Assembly (NCBI RefSeq): GCF_017355855.1
Contig: NZ_JAFEWD010000012.1
Coordinates: 62,001 to 126,000 of the forward strand
Origin: Pedobacter sp. SYSU D00535
Lineage (GTDB): Bacteria > Bacteroidota > Bacteroidia > Sphingobacteriales > Sphingobacteriaceae
DNA length: 64,000 nucleotides
Direction of reading: 5' to 3'
Below the pieces are notes generated by a model, which saw nothing but the letters and a program-made list of their open reading frames with translations, ran no database searches and was not told the origin of the DNA. Positions within the stretch are counted from its first letter, which is position 1. Every line of letters starts with the position of its first letter. Shown piece by piece: positions 35,361 to 45,177 of the stretch. The translations under genes were made by a program, and so were the position numbers.

Positions 35361-36461
35361 ATGAATAGAACAGCTACCAAATTTTTACTCGGCGCTCTGG
35401 CCGTTTCCAGTTTTTTAAATACCTCCTGCTCTGAAAATACAGGTAAAGCTATTGCTTCAAATGATAGCACCGCAGCTGCAATTGCCAGTCTAGTGGACAG
35501 TGCTACCTCTGTAAGCTCCGTAGCTCCACCAGCTAACGCTCAATTTGAAGCGAACGAGCTGGGCAAGGTGATGGTGTTGGAGTACCACCTGATTGGCTAT
35601 CCGGAAGACAGATGGAGACGAACACCTGAGAACTTTCGTAAAGATTTGCAGATGTTATATGACAACGATTTCTACCCGGTATCTGTCTTGGATATTGCAA
35701 AAGGTAATTTGAATGTTCCTGCTGGAAAAACCCCTTTCGCGTTGACGTTTGATGATTCCAGTGCCGGTCAGTTCCGTTATCTGGAGAAGAACGGCCTACT
35801 GGTAATTGACCCCGAATGTGCAGTAGGAATTATGGAAGATTTTAAAAAGAAGCATAAGGACTTTCCTCTTACCGCCAGTTTTTACGTACTGCCCGCTATC
35901 AAACCCACCCTTCGCTTATTTGCCCAGCCAGAATATAAAAAGCAAAAGTTGGAGTGGCTTGTAAAAAATGGCTACGAAATCGGAAGTCATAACTGGTACC
36001 ACTCTATGCTCTCAAAGCTGAGTGATGCAGAGGTACAAAAGCACCTTTCCATGTTCGTAAAAGAGATCCGGGAATTTTTACCGAACTATGAGGTGCGCAC
36101 AATGGCGCTTCCTTTGGGTGCTCATGCAAAGAACCGGGCCCTTGAATCAAAAGGAGAATTTGAAGGCACAAAGTACAACCACGAGGCCGTTCTTTTGGTA
36201 GGCTCTGTCAGCTCAGTTTCTCCTTACTCGAAGGACTTTAATCCCCTGGCCATTCAAAGGGTTCAGGCAGGCGAGCATACAGAAAATCCGGAAACGTTCA
36301 TGAAAAGTCAAATCAAGCATAAAACTCGTTATGTGTCTGATGGAGATCCAAAAACAATCACTGCGCCCGAAAAGCTGAAAGATCAGTTGAAGCCAGGGCT
36401 GGAGAAAAAATATAACGTGCGCTGGGTGAAAGAAGAGCTGCAGACCGCTGAAAACAATTAG
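35361..36461 (+). CDS. NodB-like polysaccharide deacetylase-type lipoprotein
   Basis: Exported, lipid-anchored 366-residue protein. The lipobox is SFLNTSC with Cys at about residue 23. The rest is a NodB-homology domain: metal-binding TFDDSSAGQF, then EIGSHNWYHSML for the HxxxH motif, and a final YEVRTMALPLGAHAKN. Members remove acetyl or other acyl groups from cell-wall or extracellular polysaccharides. The FDDSS start differs from the usual TFDDG, so the substrate is uncertain. It follows the receptor gene with its own leader. A second lipoprotein gene starts 22 bases after its stop. Confidence 0.83.
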   Translation: MNRTATKFLLGALAVSSFLNTSCSENTGKAIASNDSTAAAIASLVDSATSVSSVAPPANAQFEANELGKVMVLEYHLIGYPEDRWRRTPENFRKDLQMLYDNDFYPVSVLDIAKGNLNVPAGKTPFALTFDDSSAGQFRYLEKNGLLVIDPECAVGIMEDFKKKHKDFPLTASFYVLPAIKPTLRLFAQPEYKKQKLEWLVKNGYEIGSHNWYHSMLSKLSDAEVQKHLSMFVKEIREFLPNYEVRTMALPLGAHAKNRALESKGEFEGTKYNHEAVLLVGSVSSVSPYSKDFNPLAIQRVQAGEHTENPETFMKSQIKHKTRYVSDGDPKTITAPEKLKDQLKPGLEKKYNVRWVKEELQTAENN

Positions 36462-36483
36462 TACCTTGACTTTGATAGTAAAT

Positions 36484-37071
36484 ATGAAAGCACTACAATT
36501 CATTGTGATACTTGCGCTTTTCAGCGTTGCCAGCTGTACTAATTCCAAAGTAGAAAATAAGAATACAGCGAAAGTGGACAGCCTGAAGCAACAGAAGTAT
36601 AGGATAGACAGCTTAATGAGCGATGAATCGCTGCTCGTCTTTGCTAAGTTGAAAGGGAAGAAAGAGGTGGTGGAAATTAAAGGGAAACGCTACCCTGCAG
36701 GGATAGAAACAACTTATAATGTATTGAAAGACGGCAGTGGCAAAGTTTTGTACGTCGCAGTTCTTCCTTTTAGTGAAAGCAACAACTGGTTTATTGCTTA
36801 CAAGAACTACTATGACCAACAAGGCAACCTGATCGTCTTCCAGCGGCAGAATAATTTTTTAAAAAGCAAGTGTACCAGCGGAGCCGCTCTTGAATCTTTA
36901 ACTAAGTATTACGACCAGAATTTTGCGGTACTAGATTCTACTTACACATTAACTGATTCAAAAAAGCAAGCGCTGGAAGCAGCGAAGTGCGAGTTCCCTT
37001 ATAACTTTCCCTACAAAATCTATAGCAGTATACAGGAGCTTAAAAGTGCAGAAGGGATAACCAAGTTCTAG
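36484..37071 (+). CDS. Lipoprotein of unknown function
   Basis: Not recognised. A 195-residue exported protein; the signal is ALQFIVILALFSVASC with the lipobox Cys at about residue 18. A Lys-rich linker is followed by a mixed alpha/beta body (KRYPAGIETTYNVLKDGSGKVLYVAVLPFSESNNWF). There are conserved-looking Cys residues (KCTSGAALES and AAKCEFPYN). No enzyme signature. The upstream TTG at 36466 is less likely than the ATG at 36484, since the signal peptide starts at the latter. It ends at a long hairpin and converges on the phosphate operon. Confidence 0.75.
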   Translation: MKALQFIVILALFSVASCTNSKVENKNTAKVDSLKQQKYRIDSLMSDESLLVFAKLKGKKEVVEIKGKRYPAGIETTYNVLKDGSGKVLYVAVLPFSESNNWFIAYKNYYDQQGNLIVFQRQNNFLKSKCTSGAALESLTKYYDQNFAVLDSTYTLTDSKKQALEAAKCEFPYNFPYKIYSSIQELKSAEGITKF

Positions 37072-37095
37072 GTTTGAAAAAACACAGGATAAAAC

Positions 37096-37136
37096 AGGTT
37101 AATCAGTATGGGACGAGACTCCATCCTGATTAACCT
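37096..37136. terminator. Long hairpin between the lipoprotein gene and phoU
   Basis: An 11-base stem AGGTTAATCAG / CTGATTAACCT, one mismatch, then ATGG / CCAT, with loop GACGAGACT: 15 pairs in all. It is followed by a T-rich stretch only on the minus strand (GTTTTATCC), so it more probably ends the phosphate operon. It may also block read-through from the plus strand. Confidence 0.75.
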
Positions 37137-37145
37137 TCCGATATC

Positions 37146-37823
37146 CTATTCCTCTTCTTTTACGGATTTTTTAACGTGTTTCAACACCTTAGCTTCAAGA
37201 TGGAAAATAATTTCTTCAGCGATATTGGTGATGTGATCTCCTACGCGTTCCAATTTCCGAATCACCGTTAGAAGATACAAAGCCTGGTATATGTTCTCAG
37301 GCCTTTTGTTGATGTAAAGGGCGATGTTATCAGTAGCTGCCTTATTTACTTCATCAAGAATCATATCTTGTTTAAAGACAGTGCGGGCAAGTTTCGCGTC
37401 ATTATCGGCGTAAGCTTTTGAAATAGACTGCAACATTTCGTTTACTGTGTCCGCCATTTCAAAGAACCGGCAGTCTTCCAGGAGCTCCTTGTCAAAACAT
37501 TTACCGGCCATAAGCAAGTATTGCGCAATCCCTTCGGCGCTGTCCCCTATACGCTCAAAATTCGTATTGATCTTTAAAGTAGCAAACACGAAGCGCATAT
37601 CAGCGGCAAAAGGATTTAGCAAGGCAAGTATATTTTCACAGTCCTTATCAACAGAGAGCTCGAATGCGTTTACGCGCTTTTCGTTAAAAATCACCTCCCG
37701 GGCCAAGTCAATATCCTCCTCAACCAGGGCTTGCAGGCTTTTCTGAATCTGAGAAGTCACCAGATCTGCCATTTCTATCATCTCATCCCGAAGACGATTT
37801 AGCTCTTCTTCTAAGTGGGTCAT
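37146..37823 (-). CDS. phoU: Phosphate-signalling regulator PhoU
   Basis: A 225-residue all-helical protein with the two PhoU repeats. Seen: LRDEMIEMADLVTSQIQKSLQALVEED, NLLNPFAADMRFVFATLKINTNFERIGDSAEGIAQYL, and in the second half LYLLTVIRKLERVGDHITNIAEEIIF. The repeated E/DRIGD-type motif is the metal-binding signature. Known role: together with the Pst complex it keeps PhoR in the phosphatase state when phosphate is high. It is the last gene of the operon and its C-terminus is acidic, with terminator-like hairpin after it. A PhoR-like kinase lies about 12 kb to the right. Confidence 0.95.
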   Translation of the reverse strand: MTHLEEELNRLRDEMIEMADLVTSQIQKSLQALVEEDIDLAREVIFNEKRVNAFELSVDKDCENILALLNPFAADMRFVFATLKINTNFERIGDSAEGIAQYLLMAGKCFDKELLEDCRFFEMADTVNEMLQSISKAYADNDAKLARTVFKQDMILDEVNKAATDNIALYINKRPENIYQALYLLTVIRKLERVGDHITNIAEEIIFHLEAKVLKHVKKSVKEEE

Positions 37824-37843
37824 AATTAGTTCGTTTAAAATTG

Positions 37844-38596
37844 TTAACCGAAACGTCCGGTAATATAGTTTTGGGTTTGTTCTTTGCTTGGATTCGTAAA
37901 CATGGTTGCAGTTTGGTTGTACTCAATCAGCTCACCAAGGTAGAAGAAAGCTGTTTTATCGCTAATCCGCGCTGCCTGCTGCATATTATGTGTTACAATA
38001 ACGATAGTGTATTTACTCTTCAACTCGTAAATTAAATCTTCAATTTTAGAGGTGGATATCGGATCCAGCGCAGAAGCCGGCTCATCCATTAAAATCACTG
38101 AAGGCTCTACGGCCATCGCCCGAGCAATACAAAGTCGTTGTTGCTGTCCTCCCGACAGAGACAAGGCCGATTTTTTCAAATCATCTTTGACTTCCTCCCA
38201 TAATGCGGCCTGTTTCAGAGAACGTTCTACTGCCTCATCCAAAACTGCCTTATTATTTACACCTTTTATCCGCAGGCCATAAGCTACGTTTTCGTAAATG
38301 TTTTTTGGAAAAGGATTGGGTTTTTGGAACACCATACCAATTTTCTTCCGGTGCTCATCTACGTCGATCTTACTTTTATAAACGTTTCTGCCATCAATCA
38401 AGATATCGCCCGTGATCTTAACATTGTCGATCAGGTCATTCATCCTGTTAAAGCATCTTAAAAAAGTAGATTTTCCGCAACCTGAAGGACCAATAAAGGC
38501 CGTCACTGTATTGGCCTCGATGGCCATACTAATGTTTTTCAGTGCATGTTTTTCTCCGTAGTATAAATTAACGCTTCTAGCCTCGAGCTTATACAT
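37844..38596 (-). CDS. pstB: Phosphate ABC transporter ATP-binding protein
   Basis: Cytosolic ATPase of the high-affinity phosphate importer. 250 residues. Walker [11 protein letters not shown]-loop region [18 protein letters not shown], signature [16 protein letters not shown], Walker [13 protein letters not shown] and the H loop [16 protein letters not shown]. The length is typical. It is co-transcribed between pstA (10 bases) and phoU (20 bases). The protein is a dimer paired with PstA and PstC in the membrane. Confidence 0.97.
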   Translation of the reverse strand: MYKLEARSVNLYYGEKHALKNISMAIEANTVTAFIGPSGCGKSTFLRCFNRMNDLIDNVKITGDILIDGRNVYKSKIDVDEHRKKIGMVFQKPNPFPKNIYENVAYGLRIKGVNNKAVLDEAVERSLKQAALWEEVKDDLKKSALSLSGGQQQRLCIARAMAVEPSVILMDEPASALDPISTSKIEDLIYELKSKYTIVIVTHNMQQAARISDKTAFFYLGELIEYNQTATMFTNPSKEQTQNYITGRFG

Positions 38597-38605
38597 TCTA
38601 ATTTC

Positions 38606-39463
38606 TTAAAACTTGGTTTTTTTGTTATATCTGCTTCTGATCAGCACCGCAATACCATTCATCATAAAGGTAAACATTAGAAGAATAATAATAGCTGCTG
38701 CTGCATTGGTTACGAACCCTGCTTGCGGACGTGTAACCCAGTTGAATATTTGAATTGTTAAGACAGTAAATTCGTCCATTGGGCCCTCTGGAACGAAAGG
38801 AACATATACCAAGGCGCCAATAACAATTAGTGGAGCAGTCTCTCCAATCGCTCTTGAGATTGCCAAAATCAGTCCGGTCATGATGCCCCCGAAAGCCGAA
38901 GGAAGAACAACATTACTGATGGTTTGCCACTTAGTTGCTCCTAAACCATAAGAGGCTTCCCGCAGCGACTTTGGTACAGCTTTTATCGCCTCCCGTGTAG
39001 AAACGATGATGATGGGCAGGATCAGGAGCGAGAGCGTAAGAGCTCCCGTCAAAATACTGTTGCCCAGTCCCAGCACCCGGCCGAACAACTCCAAGCCCAG
39101 AATACCGTAAATGATAGAAGGGACTCCAGCGAGGTTGGCGATATTTACTTCAATGAAGTTGGTGAACCAGTTTTTTTTACCGTATTCCTGCAGGTAGATG
39201 CCCGCTGCCATCCCGATAGGAAAGGCAATAATTACAGTAAGCACCAAAATCCAAACCATTCCAAAAAGGGCAGTATAAATTCCTGCACTAGATGCCCGGC
39301 GTGAAGGGAGACTGGTGATGAAGTCCCAGTCTATTCTTGAAAGCCCCTGTGAAAACACCACATAGAGAAGCACCGCAAGCACAACCAGACCGAGAAATGT
39401 GCAGACAATTGCAAAAGACTTAAACCCAAGGTTCTTGATCTTATTGATTTGCGAACTATTCAT
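38606..39463 (-). CDS. pstA: Phosphate ABC transporter permease PstA
   Basis: Inner-membrane permease of 285 residues with about six TM helices. Binding-protein-dependent transport loop near residue 175-200: [53 protein letters not shown], the EAA motif that contacts PstB. Start overlaps the pstC end by 8 bases, a sign of coupled translation. The family pairing with PstC, one gene upstream, is clear. Confidence 0.95.
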   Translation of the reverse strand: MNSSQINKIKNLGFKSFAIVCTFLGLVVLAVLLYVVFSQGLSRIDWDFITSLPSRRASSAGIYTALFGMVWILVLTVIIAFPIGMAAGIYLQEYGKKNWFTNFIEVNIANLAGVPSIIYGILGLELFGRVLGLGNSILTGALTLSLLILPIIIVSTREAIKAVPKSLREASYGLGATKWQTISNVVLPSAFGGIMTGLILAISRAIGETAPLIVIGALVYVPFVPEGPMDEFTVLTIQIFNWVTRPQAGFVTNAAAAIIILLMFTFMMNGIAVLIRSRYNKKTKF

Positions 39464-40334
39464 ACTTCTGCTGGAACTTTTTCTTGATGAAAAAACTGAC
39501 GTTATTTAGGATAAAGGTGAAGATAAACAATGTGATACCTGCCGAGAAAATCGTGCTGTACTCTAAAGAATTCCGGGGTACATCTCCCATACTTACCTGA
39601 ACAATATAAGTGGTAATAGTTTCAATGGAGTGGATGGGATTTAGTGTAAGTCGCGGCTCCTGCCCTGCTGCTACGGCTACAATCATTGTTTCTCCAATAG
39701 CCCGGGAGATAGCAAGAATCACCGACACAATGATCCCAGAGGAAGCTGCGGGCACCATTACCCGAAAAGCCGTCTGCAACCGTGTTGATCCCATTCCGTA
39801 GGCCGCTTCTCTCAATGATTTCGGAACCGCCCGCAATGCATCTTCACTTAGGGAAGAGATATAGGGAATAATCATCACCCCCATTACCAAACCTGCAGAT
39901 AGTGCGTTGAAACCTGAAAGGTTAGGGATGAACGACTGCAGGAGGGGCGTAACAAATGTTAAAGCAAAGAAACCATAAACTACTGTTGGAACGGCTGCAA
40001 GCACCTCTAACGTGGGCTTAACAAACGCCGTGAACTTCGGATGTGCATACTCATTAAGGTAAATTGCTATAGTTAAGCCTAAGGGAAGAGCCACTGCAAT
40101 AGCAATAACTGTTGTTAAAAGCGTACCACAAACAAGGGGCAGTATACCGAACCGTTTTTCAGCAAAAAGAGGAGTCCACTCGGTTCCTGTGAAAAATTCT
40201 ACGATAGATACTTCCTGAAAAAAACGAACCGATTCGGTAGCAAGCACTAAAACAATTCCAAGCGTGGTAAAAACTGTAACCAGACTGCAAAGAATCAAAA
40301 AGCTTTCAATCGCTTTTTCTTTAAATTTTAACAT
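39456..40334 (-). CDS. pstC: Phosphate ABC transporter permease PstC
   Basis: Inner-membrane permease of 292 residues with about six TM helices. Features: [42 protein letters not shown], the EAA loop [52 protein letters not shown]. It is the partner of PstA, with the two genes overlapping by 8 bases. It starts 68 bases after pstS, which shows the normal operon order. A His/Glu-rich metal site is not expected and is not seen. Confidence 0.95.
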   Translation of the reverse strand: MLKFKEKAIESFLILCSLVTVFTTLGIVLVLATESVRFFQEVSIVEFFTGTEWTPLFAEKRFGILPLVCGTLLTTVIAIAVALPLGLTIAIYLNEYAHPKFTAFVKPTLEVLAAVPTVVYGFFALTFVTPLLQSFIPNLSGFNALSAGLVMGVMIIPYISSLSEDALRAVPKSLREAAYGMGSTRLQTAFRVMVPAASSGIIVSVILAISRAIGETMIVAVAAGQEPRLTLNPIHSIETITTYIVQVSMGDVPRNSLEYSTIFSAGITLFIFTFILNNVSFFIKKKFQQKYE

Positions 40335-40402
40335 CGTTCCTGTTTATACAAAAAACTTCCCGATACAAGAACGGGAAGCTTGTCGATATGTTAAAGCGTA
40401 TT

Positions 40403-41419
40403 TTATTTTTCTGCTTTTAAAAGGTCGGCCATGTTTACGCCTACCGTATTTTGTCCGCTGCCGAAAACAGTACCTGTTTTTTTGTTTTGAAACTTTTTCA
40501 ATGCAAGTTCATAAACTTCTGCAGGCAACGCTACCGAACCTACTTCTTTCGCCAATTCACCTGCATTTTTCAAGTAAAATTCTACGAAAGATTTCACTGC
40601 GGGACGATCAGCTGACTTGGCATTTACGTAGATAAACTCAGGGCGGGCAAGCGGCTGATAAGTACCGTTGCTTACTGTTTCAATAGTAGGCAGGATTGGG
40701 CCTTTACCGTTCGAGTCGTCTTTATCATCGATCGGGATCAACTTCAATTTGTCCGCATTATTTTGATAGTAAGCTAAGCCAAAATATCCCAAAGCATTTT
40801 TGTCGGAAGATACACCTTTTACAAGTACATTGTCGTCTTCACTAGCGTTATAATCTCCTCTGGATGATTTAGCTTTTCCAACAATTGCCTCGGTGAAATA
40901 ATCATAAGTACCTGAAGCAGTTCCAGCTCCATAAAGATTGATAGGTTGATTAGGGAAAGAGGCGCGCACCTGATTCCAGGTTTTGATTTTACCCTGTGCT
41001 GCTGGTTCCCATAATTTCTTAAGCTCTTCTACTGTCAGGTAATCTACGAAATCATTCTCTTTATTTACTACTACTGCCAAACCATCATATGCTACAGGCA
41101 GCTCGATAAAATCGATTCCTGACTGTTTCATTGCTTCTACTTCCTCTGATGAGATCGGACGGGAAGCATCGTTAATATCAATTTCTCCCCGGGAGAACTT
41201 TTTGAAACCTCCACCGGTACCCGACTCTCCTACAGTAACCCTTACATCGGGTGCTTCGTTTCTGAACTCTTCGGCCACAGCTTCCGACAGCGGATATACC
41301 GTACTTGATCCATCTATTTTAACTTCTCCGGATTCACCTCCGGAAGTAGTCTTATTATTTTTGCCACCGCAAGCAGCAAGGACAATAAGAATGTTCAACA
41401 TTAAAATTAGTTTCTTCAT
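40403..41419 (-). CDS. pstS: Phosphate-binding lipoprotein PstS
   Basis: Periplasmic phosphate-binding protein of the Pst ABC importer, about 338 residues. The ATG at 41419 begins [19 protein letters not shown], whose lipobox LAAC supplies the lipid anchor. A TTG seven codons upstream is in frame but would add a non-signal extension. Binding motifs: [46 protein letters not shown] and [13 protein letters not shown]. It follows the porin gene by a 62-base AT-rich gap carrying Pho-box-like repeats (see regulatory entry), so it has its own probable promoter. Confidence 0.95.
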   Translation of the reverse strand: MKKLILMLNILIVLAACGGKNNKTTSGGESGEVKIDGSSTVYPLSEAVAEEFRNEAPDVRVTVGESGTGGGFKKFSRGEIDINDASRPISSEEVEAMKQSGIDFIELPVAYDGLAVVVNKENDFVDYLTVEELKKLWEPAAQGKIKTWNQVRASFPNQPINLYGAGTASGTYDYFTEAIVGKAKSSRGDYNASEDDNVLVKGVSSDKNALGYFGLAYYQNNADKLKLIPIDDKDDSNGKGPILPTIETVSNGTYQPLARPEFIYVNAKSADRPAVKSFVEFYLKNAGELAKEVGSVALPAEVYELALKKFQNKKTGTVFGSGQNTVGVNMADLLKAEK

Positions 41420-41458
41420 CTCTGTTTTTTGATTTTGCAAATTACTTTGATTGTTATT

Positions 41459-41498
41459 ACAAGTATATTACCTCAATATTAAATTAAAGTTAAGTTAA
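41459..41498 (-). promoter_or_regulatory. Candidate Pho-box-like repeat and -7 element before pstS
   Basis: On the minus strand TTAACTT and TTAATTT start 11 bases apart (41498-41481), the spacing of PhoB direct repeats. A near-consensus -7 element TATACTTG (one change from TAnnTTTG) lies 13 bases further on. Both sit in the 62-base gap before pstS. It is weaker than the copy before the DUF47 gene. Confidence 0.4.
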
Positions 41499-41502
41499 CA
41501 TA

Positions 41503-42687
41503 CTAAAAACCGATTTCTACCTGGAATCTATACATCCACTCCGAGGACCGATCATCTTCCTCCAAAAGACTAACATCGCTCTGTACTTTTAGCGTGTGTC
41601 CGGCAAGATATTTTGAGACACCAAGTGTATATTGTTTTTCGGTACTGTTTTCTGTTATATCAATAGGATCTATAGAAGAATATCGTGCGGCTAGCTCGAA
41701 GTTATTTTTAAATAAATATCCCGCCTGCAAGTTAAATCCCGTTCCCGTAAAAAAACTGTTCTCCACATCTCCGTCATTAGTCAGGGAGACTATCGGAGAT
41801 CCGTTTGTCCTTTTATCTGCGTATTCGGCCATGGCGGAAAGACCCCTATACTTGAACATAGCGTCTACAAACAACGTTTTCAGATCCCTTTGTGCGCTAA
41901 GGAACTCGCCCAGTTGTCCCCTTTCTCTGCTTGCCCGGCTGTTAAAATCATACGTTGCCCCGATACTTAGTTTCGGTGTTTTTTCCCTGGCGAGGTCGGC
42001 ACCAAAGTAATCACCCTCATCTTCAAAGTCGCCGAAAGGCAATACTTCTACCCGTCCGGTAAAATCATAACCTCCTCTGTTATCTTCCGTTATGTTTCTT
42101 CCTTCACCCATAGAAATCGCTGCCACCTCACGAAATATAGCTTCTCCTGTCTTGAATTGATGATGAAGTTGAAAACCTAAATCCCGGTCAATGTTATAGC
42201 GGGAGTTCAATAGACTCCGATCGACAAACTGCAATCGCTGGCTAGAAATAACGCGTTCCCTGTTTCCCGGCAATTTAGTCTGACCAAACCACAAACTGAA
42301 ACCAGGCGAAAAATTCCATTTTGCTACGGCATCTAATACAATATTAGAGGTATTTGAATTCTGGGGCGCCGCACCTGCAATGTCGGCATTACTTAGAGCA
42401 AGTTCAATTTTATATTCAAAATCAGGATTAAAGGCAAACCCCTCAAATTTCAACCGAGCTCTTCTAACCTGTATGTTATCCGAGTACTGATCATTAGCAA
42501 GACTATGAGTCCCAGAATAAAGCGTCTGGACCCGTCCATTTATCCTGGTGTAGAAGGACGAGTCTGCTGCCATTATCCGAATACCCTTGCCTACTTTTTC
42601 TTTAACAACTATTTGGGCGTTGGCGGCCAAAGCGAATAAAAACACAGAACACCCCAAAAAACCTTTTTTCATTCTGACACTTATCAT
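41503..42687 (-). CDS. Phosphate-selective porin (OprO/OprP family)
   Basis: Outer-membrane channel for phosphate or other anions. 394 residues with an N-terminal signal (KKGFLGCSVFLFALAANAQ) and a beta-barrel body. Family-typical stretches: IRIMAADSSFYTRINGRVQTLYSG, DNIQVRRARLKFEGFAFNPDFEYKIELALS, FSLWFGQTKLPGNRERVISSQRLQFVDRS and a C-terminal aromatic end WMYRFQVEIGF. It is the first gene of the phosphate uptake operon, ahead of pstS. The start could also be the ATG five codons in (MKKGF); both keep the signal. A 145-base divergent region separates it from an alpha/beta hydrolase. Confidence 0.92.
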   Translation of the reverse strand: MISVRMKKGFLGCSVFLFALAANAQIVVKEKVGKGIRIMAADSSFYTRINGRVQTLYSGTHSLANDQYSDNIQVRRARLKFEGFAFNPDFEYKIELALSNADIAGAAPQNSNTSNIVLDAVAKWNFSPGFSLWFGQTKLPGNRERVISSQRLQFVDRSLLNSRYNIDRDLGFQLHHQFKTGEAIFREVAAISMGEGRNITEDNRGGYDFTGRVEVLPFGDFEDEGDYFGADLAREKTPKLSIGATYDFNSRASRERGQLGEFLSAQRDLKTLFVDAMFKYRGLSAMAEYADKRTNGSPIVSLTNDGDVENSFFTGTGFNLQAGYLFKNNFELAARYSSIDPIDITENSTEKQYTLGVSKYLAGHTLKVQSDVSLLEEDDRSSEWMYRFQVEIGF

Positions 42688-42803
42688 TGTGTAGCTGTTA
42701 GTATGTTCAAATCAGCAATTAACTGGCCGAAATTGTTTGTTAAATCGCTGTTCCAAAATTATTAACAGCAGATTAAGCAAAGGCAAATCCAATGTTAAAT
42801 TAT

Positions 42804-42818
42804 TATTAACTGTTAATA
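42804..42818. promoter_or_regulatory. 15-base palindrome in the porin/hydrolase divergent region
   Basis: Perfect inverted repeat TATTAAC-T-GTTAATA, 14 bases before the hydrolase ATG. It shares the TTAAC core with the Pho-box-like repeats near pstS and the DUF47 gene. It could be an operator for either gene, but no protein can be assigned. Confidence 0.4.
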
Positions 42819-42832
42819 TTAAAGTAATACAA

Positions 42833-43810
42833 ATGAAACCTCTACTGTTTCTGCATTTCCTATTTATCTGTGTCGTTGCTAGTGCTCAGCCAGACACCTT
42901 GTCCATTTCCTTAGAATCAGTTAAATACGCCTATCCGGTAAAGTACCTGAACGTAGCCTCTGAAGGGCAAGATTTACGGATGGCTTATATGGATGTCCGC
43001 GCTTCCCGCCCTAATGGAAAGACAGTTATGTTATTTCATGGAAAAAACTTTGCCGGCTATTACTGGACAGAAGTAATTAAAGCCTTAAACCGGGAGGGTT
43101 ACCGAGTTGTGGTCCCCGATCAAATCGGTTTTGGCAAGTCATCAAAACCCTATATCCACTATAGCTTTCACTTGCTTTCACGATTCAACAAACAGTTGCT
43201 TGATACACTGCGAATTCAGAAAGTTGCTATTTTAGGACATTCTATGGGTGGAATGCTTGCTACCCGCTTCGCTTTAATGTATCCGGACCGTACAGAAAAA
43301 CTGCTACTTGAAAATCCAATTGGATTAGAAGACTACCGAGCCTTCGTGCCTTATATAAGTACAGAAGAGCAATATAAAGCCGAACTGAAATCTTCAGCAG
43401 AAAGCATCAAAAACTACTACCAAAGCTCCTACTTTCCCCAATGGAAAAGTGAATACAACTATTTGGTAGATGTTGCAGCCGGAACGACAAAAAGCGCAGA
43501 ATTTCCACGGTCTGCAAAGGTCTCGGCGATGACCTTTACTATGATATATGAACAACCAGTGGTGCATGAATTTCCCAACCTTAAAGTTCCTACTGTACTT
43601 TTCATAGGCCTTGAAGATAAGACCATCGTAGGAAAAGGGCTTCTCTCCAAAGAGGAGCAGGCTTCGCACGGCAGGTACAAAATACTGGGAAAGCAGATCG
43701 CAGGAAAAATCCCCAATGCCAAATTGATAGAATTTGAGGGAGTAGGGCATATTCCGCATATCCAAATATCAGAACAGTTTATCAATTCATTACTTAAAAA
43801 CCTTAACTAA
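42833..43810 (+). CDS. Secreted alpha/beta-hydrolase
   Basis: Exported hydrolase of 325 residues. Signal MKPLLFLHFLFICVVASAQ marks the start at the ATG 42833; an in-frame extension upstream would hide the signal and covers the palindrome. The alpha/beta-hydrolase fold: MLFHGKNFAGYYWTEVIKAL (oxyanion strand), nucleophile elbow LGHSMGGMLATRF with Ser, acid in ENPIGL or FIGLEDKTIV, and catalytic His in EGVGHIPHIQISE. Substrate unknown; epoxide hydrolase/haloalkane-type relatives exist. It is divergent from the phosphate porin and followed by a rhomboid gene 5 bases later. Confidence 0.88.
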   Translation: MKPLLFLHFLFICVVASAQPDTLSISLESVKYAYPVKYLNVASEGQDLRMAYMDVRASRPNGKTVMLFHGKNFAGYYWTEVIKALNREGYRVVVPDQIGFGKSSKPYIHYSFHLLSRFNKQLLDTLRIQKVAILGHSMGGMLATRFALMYPDRTEKLLLENPIGLEDYRAFVPYISTEEQYKAELKSSAESIKNYYQSSYFPQWKSEYNYLVDVAAGTTKSAEFPRSAKVSAMTFTMIYEQPVVHEFPNLKVPTVLFIGLEDKTIVGKGLLSKEEQASHGRYKILGKQIAGKIPNAKLIEFEGVGHIPHIQISEQFINSLLKNLN

Positions 43811-43815
43811 ACTAT

Positions 43816-44490
43816 ATGCTTTTTCCTATCGGGGATGACAATGTAAGAGGGAAACACAAGCCGGTATTCACCTATCTTCTAATTATTCTGAATTGCTATT
43901 TTTTCTGGCAGGAACTGCAATTGAACGAACAGCAACTGGGGCAGCTATTTTACACCTACGGCGCTGTTCCGTCTGAAGTAACAAGCGGCAGAAGCTTGCA
44001 TACCCTCTTTACCAGCATGTTTCTGCACGGTGGATGGATGCATCTAATAGGCAATATGCTCTTTCTGTGGATCTTTGCCGATAATATCGAAATATCAATC
44101 GGGAACATCCGATTCATTCTCTTCTACCTGGCCGGGGGCGTTTTTGCAGCTCTCGTTCACTGCCTGGTGCTACCTGGCAGCACCATTCCTTGCATTGGAG
44201 CTTCGGGAGCCATTGCCGCTACGCTCGGGGCTTACCTGGTTATGTTCCCTTCTTCCCGTATTAAAATCCTGTTTTTCTTTTTTGTGTTCCGGGTCTCGGC
44301 CTTCGCATTTCTTTTATTCTGGATAGCTCAACAACTGTTTGAAGGTTATGCTACCCTGGGACTCCAAACTGCTGATACCGCTGGCATTGGTTATTGGGCG
44401 CACATTGGGGGCTTTGGCTATGGCTTTGTTAGAGGCTTTTTCTTCAGATCTCGCAAGAAAAAAGGAAAAGAAAGCTACGATTATTACTAA
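43816..44490 (+). CDS. Rhomboid-family intramembrane serine protease
   Basis: Membrane protease of 224 residues with about six TM helices. Catalytic Ser130 in GASGAIAATLGAYLVMFPSSR (GxSG motif) and His196 in YWAHIGGFGYGF; the Asn80 in WMHLIGNML is the supporting residue of the family. The N-terminus (MLFPIGDDNVRGKHKPVFTYLLIILN) is typical for bacterial rhomboids. It cuts transmembrane proteins; no substrate can be inferred. It starts 5 bases after the hydrolase gene and is followed 18 bases later by a phosphohydrolase gene, suggesting one transcript. Confidence 0.93.
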   Translation: MLFPIGDDNVRGKHKPVFTYLLIILNCYFFWQELQLNEQQLGQLFYTYGAVPSEVTSGRSLHTLFTSMFLHGGWMHLIGNMLFLWIFADNIEISIGNIRFILFYLAGGVFAALVHCLVLPGSTIPCIGASGAIAATLGAYLVMFPSSRIKILFFFFVFRVSAFAFLLFWIAQQLFEGYATLGLQTADTAGIGYWAHIGGFGYGFVRGFFFRSRKKKGKESYDYY

Positions 44491-44508
44491 CAGTGCTTTA
44501 TTTGCAGG

Positions 44509-45150
44509 ATGGACTTTATTGCACAAACAGAAGAATTTGTAAAAGAAACATTAGCAGGAGCAGAAGCGGGACATGATTGGTGGCATATATACAGGGTATG
44601 GCAAACAGCAAAGAACATTGCTTCGAAAGAAGAAGTAGACCTGCTAACAGTAGAACTCGCTGCCCTACTGCATGACATTGCCGATTCTAAATTTAATGCA
44701 GGCGATGAAGAAGTAGGTCCGGCAAAAGCAGCGGCCTTTTTAGAAAGCCTGGGCGTGGATAAGGAAAGAATAGCGCATGTTGGACAGATCATACTCAATA
44801 TGTCCTTTAAAGCCAGCCTAGGAGAAGTGACCTATCATTCAAAAGAGTTGGAAGTGGTGCAGGATGCAGATCGGCTGGATGCTATTGGCGCTATCGGCAT
44901 TGCCCGCGCTTTCAGCTTTGGCGGCTATAAACAACGTGAATTCTACAACCCAGCAATTGCACCAAACTTAAACATGAGCAAGGATGAGTACAAAAAAAGC
45001 GCGGCGCCAACTATCAACCATTTTTATGAAAAGCTTCTGCTGCTGAAGGACAAGATGAACACAGCCACTGGCAAAAAACTCGCCGAGAAACGACATCAGT
45101 TTATGGAGTTGTATCTGGAAGAATTCTATCGGGAGTGGAACGGCGGGTAG
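44509..45150 (+). CDS. HD-domain phosphohydrolase
   Basis: A 213-residue predicted metal-dependent phosphohydrolase. HD motif: GHDWWHIYRVWQTAKNIASKEEVD ... ELAALLHDIADSKFN, with the H..HD pairs for metal binding, then KDADRLDAIGAIGIARAFSF-like stretch (VQDADRLDAIGAIGI) which carries the final Asp. Family members (YedJ/YpgQ-like) act on nucleotides. The gene follows the rhomboid gene with an 18-base gap. It converges on the UbiA gene; a weak GC-rich repeat lies between them but has no T tract. Confidence 0.9.
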   Translation: MDFIAQTEEFVKETLAGAEAGHDWWHIYRVWQTAKNIASKEEVDLLTVELAALLHDIADSKFNAGDEEVGPAKAAAFLESLGVDKERIAHVGQIILNMSFKASLGEVTYHSKELEVVQDADRLDAIGAIGIARAFSFGGYKQREFYNPAIAPNLNMSKDEYKKSAAPTINHFYEKLLLLKDKMNTATGKKLAEKRHQFMELYLEEFYREWNGG

Positions 45151-45177
45151 ACCATTCCGCCTGCAGCGGTGGGGCGG

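Noticed and set aside
37072-37145. The long hairpin as a small RNA or repeat element
   Set aside because: Its place between convergent genes and single occurrence in the window fits a terminator better.
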